This document shows, in pieces, positions 7,007 through 7,287 of a DNA stretch of 7,287 bases; within the stretch, counting starts at the first letter, position 1; each line of letters begins with the position of its first letter. Source of the stretch: Fidelibacterota bacterium (GTDB lineage Bacteria > Marinisomatota > Marinisomatia > SCGC-AAA003-L08 > TMED6). The notes under the pieces were generated by a model. It had not been told where the DNA came from, did no database searches, and saw only the letters and a program-made list of their open reading frames with translations. The position numbers were made by a program, and so were the translations under genes. The stretch spans positions 1 through 7,287 of the forward strand of contig JAAZYZ010000006.1 of the NCBI GenBank assembly GCA_014239355.1. Reading direction: 5' to 3'.

Positions 7007-7196
7007 AATTTATCATTTTTTTATTTCTGCTACTCATAGCAGAGCTAATTGTTGTACTCTTACGGAGACGCCTCTTCCGATTCGAGCTTTTTCTAGTTGC
7101 TAAATGACTATTTCCAGCTCTAGAATGAACTAATTTTCCAGTACCAGTTTTTTTAAATCTTTTTGCAACACTTTTTCTTGTTTTCATCTTTGGCAT
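7005..7196 (-). CDS. rpmI: 50S ribosomal protein L35
   Basis: L35 is a small, highly basic protein of the large ribosomal subunit. The 63 residues match the usual 64-66. It has the standard opening '[21 protein letters not shown]' in outline (1-21), then '[20 protein letters not shown]' in outline (24-43), and the basic tail ending at Asn63. Lys and Arg make up more than a third of the residues, as expected. The start at 7194-7196 has a good AAGGAGT site 9 bases upstream. The gene lies in the conserved infC-rpmI-rplT order, with spacers of 13 bases to infC and 9 bases to rplT. Confidence 0.97.
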   Translation of the reverse strand: MPKMKTRKSVAKRFKKTGTGKLVHSRAGNSHLATRKSSNRKRRLRKSTTISSAMSSRNKKMIN

Positions 7197-7204
7197 CTTA
7201 ATTT

Positions 7205-7211
7205 ACTCCTT
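7205..7211 (-). promoter_or_regulatory. Shine-Dalgarno site of rpmI, overlapping the infC stop
   Basis: The minus strand reads AAGGAGT, nine bases before the rpmI ATG, with its first two A residues inside the infC TAA stop (7210-7212). It is a nearly full match to the anti-Shine-Dalgarno sequence and the clearest ribosome site in the window. Confidence 0.8.
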
Positions 7212-7287
7212 ATTTAGGGCTTAGAATCAAAGACAATCTTCTGCCTTCCATATTTGCTTGTTTATCTATTTCAGCAAAATCATCTAA
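7210..7287 (-). CDS. infC: Translation initiation factor IF-3, last 25 residues (5' part beyond window)
   Basis: IF-3 binds the 30S subunit, blocks premature joining of 50S and checks the start codon and initiator tRNA. Only the end of the C-terminal domain is visible. It reads in frame to the window edge and ends 'MEGRRLSLILSPK' then TAA, matching the family's terminal strand pattern (E. coli ends with EGRQMIMVLAPKKK-like sequence). Its place immediately before rpmI and rplT supports the call. The start codon, often the rare AUU in proteobacteria, lies outside the window. Confidence 0.93.
   Translation of the reverse strand, partial: LDDFAEIDKQANMEGRRLSLILSPK

Noticed and set aside
6645..7287. 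L20 autoregulatory pseudoknot or a pheST attenuator leader
   Set aside because: The visible spacers are 13 bases or less and show no leader peptide or stem-terminator. Any L20 operator would have to lie upstream in infC, outside the window.

Overview
The window is an AT-rich (roughly 30% G+C by eye), gene-dense bacterial chromosome segment with nine genes, two of them cut by the window edges. The longest stretch without a gene is the 78-base divergent spacer at 402-479. Codon use, short spacers and base composition look uniform, as in a streamlined free-living, possibly marine, bacterium. PheS has the 'RVYRNE...EGLYVDKNVSF' type of sequence that I associate with Bacteroidota and their relatives. 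PheT is followed directly by ZapA, an order I know from Bacteroidota, Marinimicrobia (SAR406) and some other groups. The alpha- and gammaproteobacterial arrangements differ. Several genes have strong Shine-Dalgarno sequences, which are rare in Bacteroidota. Marinimicrobia or a related FCB lineage is therefore my best guess, with low confidence.

Layout. Bases 1-401 (minus) hold the start of a histidinol-phosphate aminotransferase gene (hisC). An almost pure A/T spacer (402-479) separates it from a divergent plus-strand gene (480-2048) for a 522-residue SAM-dependent methyltransferase. That gene runs tail to tail, with only 2 bases between, into a minus-strand cluster occupying the rest of the window. 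In transcription order the cluster is infC (3' end only), rpmI, rplT, pheS, pheT, zapA, folD. All spacers in it are 3-13 bases, so it is very probably one operon.

Function. The operon is a growth-linked block: translation initiation factor IF-3, ribosomal proteins L35 and L20, both subunits of phenylalanyl-tRNA synthetase, the FtsZ-associated protein ZapA, and the folate enzyme FolD. FolD supplies 10-formyl-THF for formyl-Met-tRNA and purine synthesis. FolD starts at a TTG codon, forced by the in-frame stop of zapA four codons upstream.

The unusual item is the methyltransferase. Its catalytic half resembles, from memory, the C-methyltransferase domains in polyketide synthase starter modules (AprA/GphF type). 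Here it stands alone, with no polyketide genes in view. Its N-terminal 230 residues appear to be two tandem copies of one winged-helix-like unit. This is the best candidate in the window for an undescribed function.
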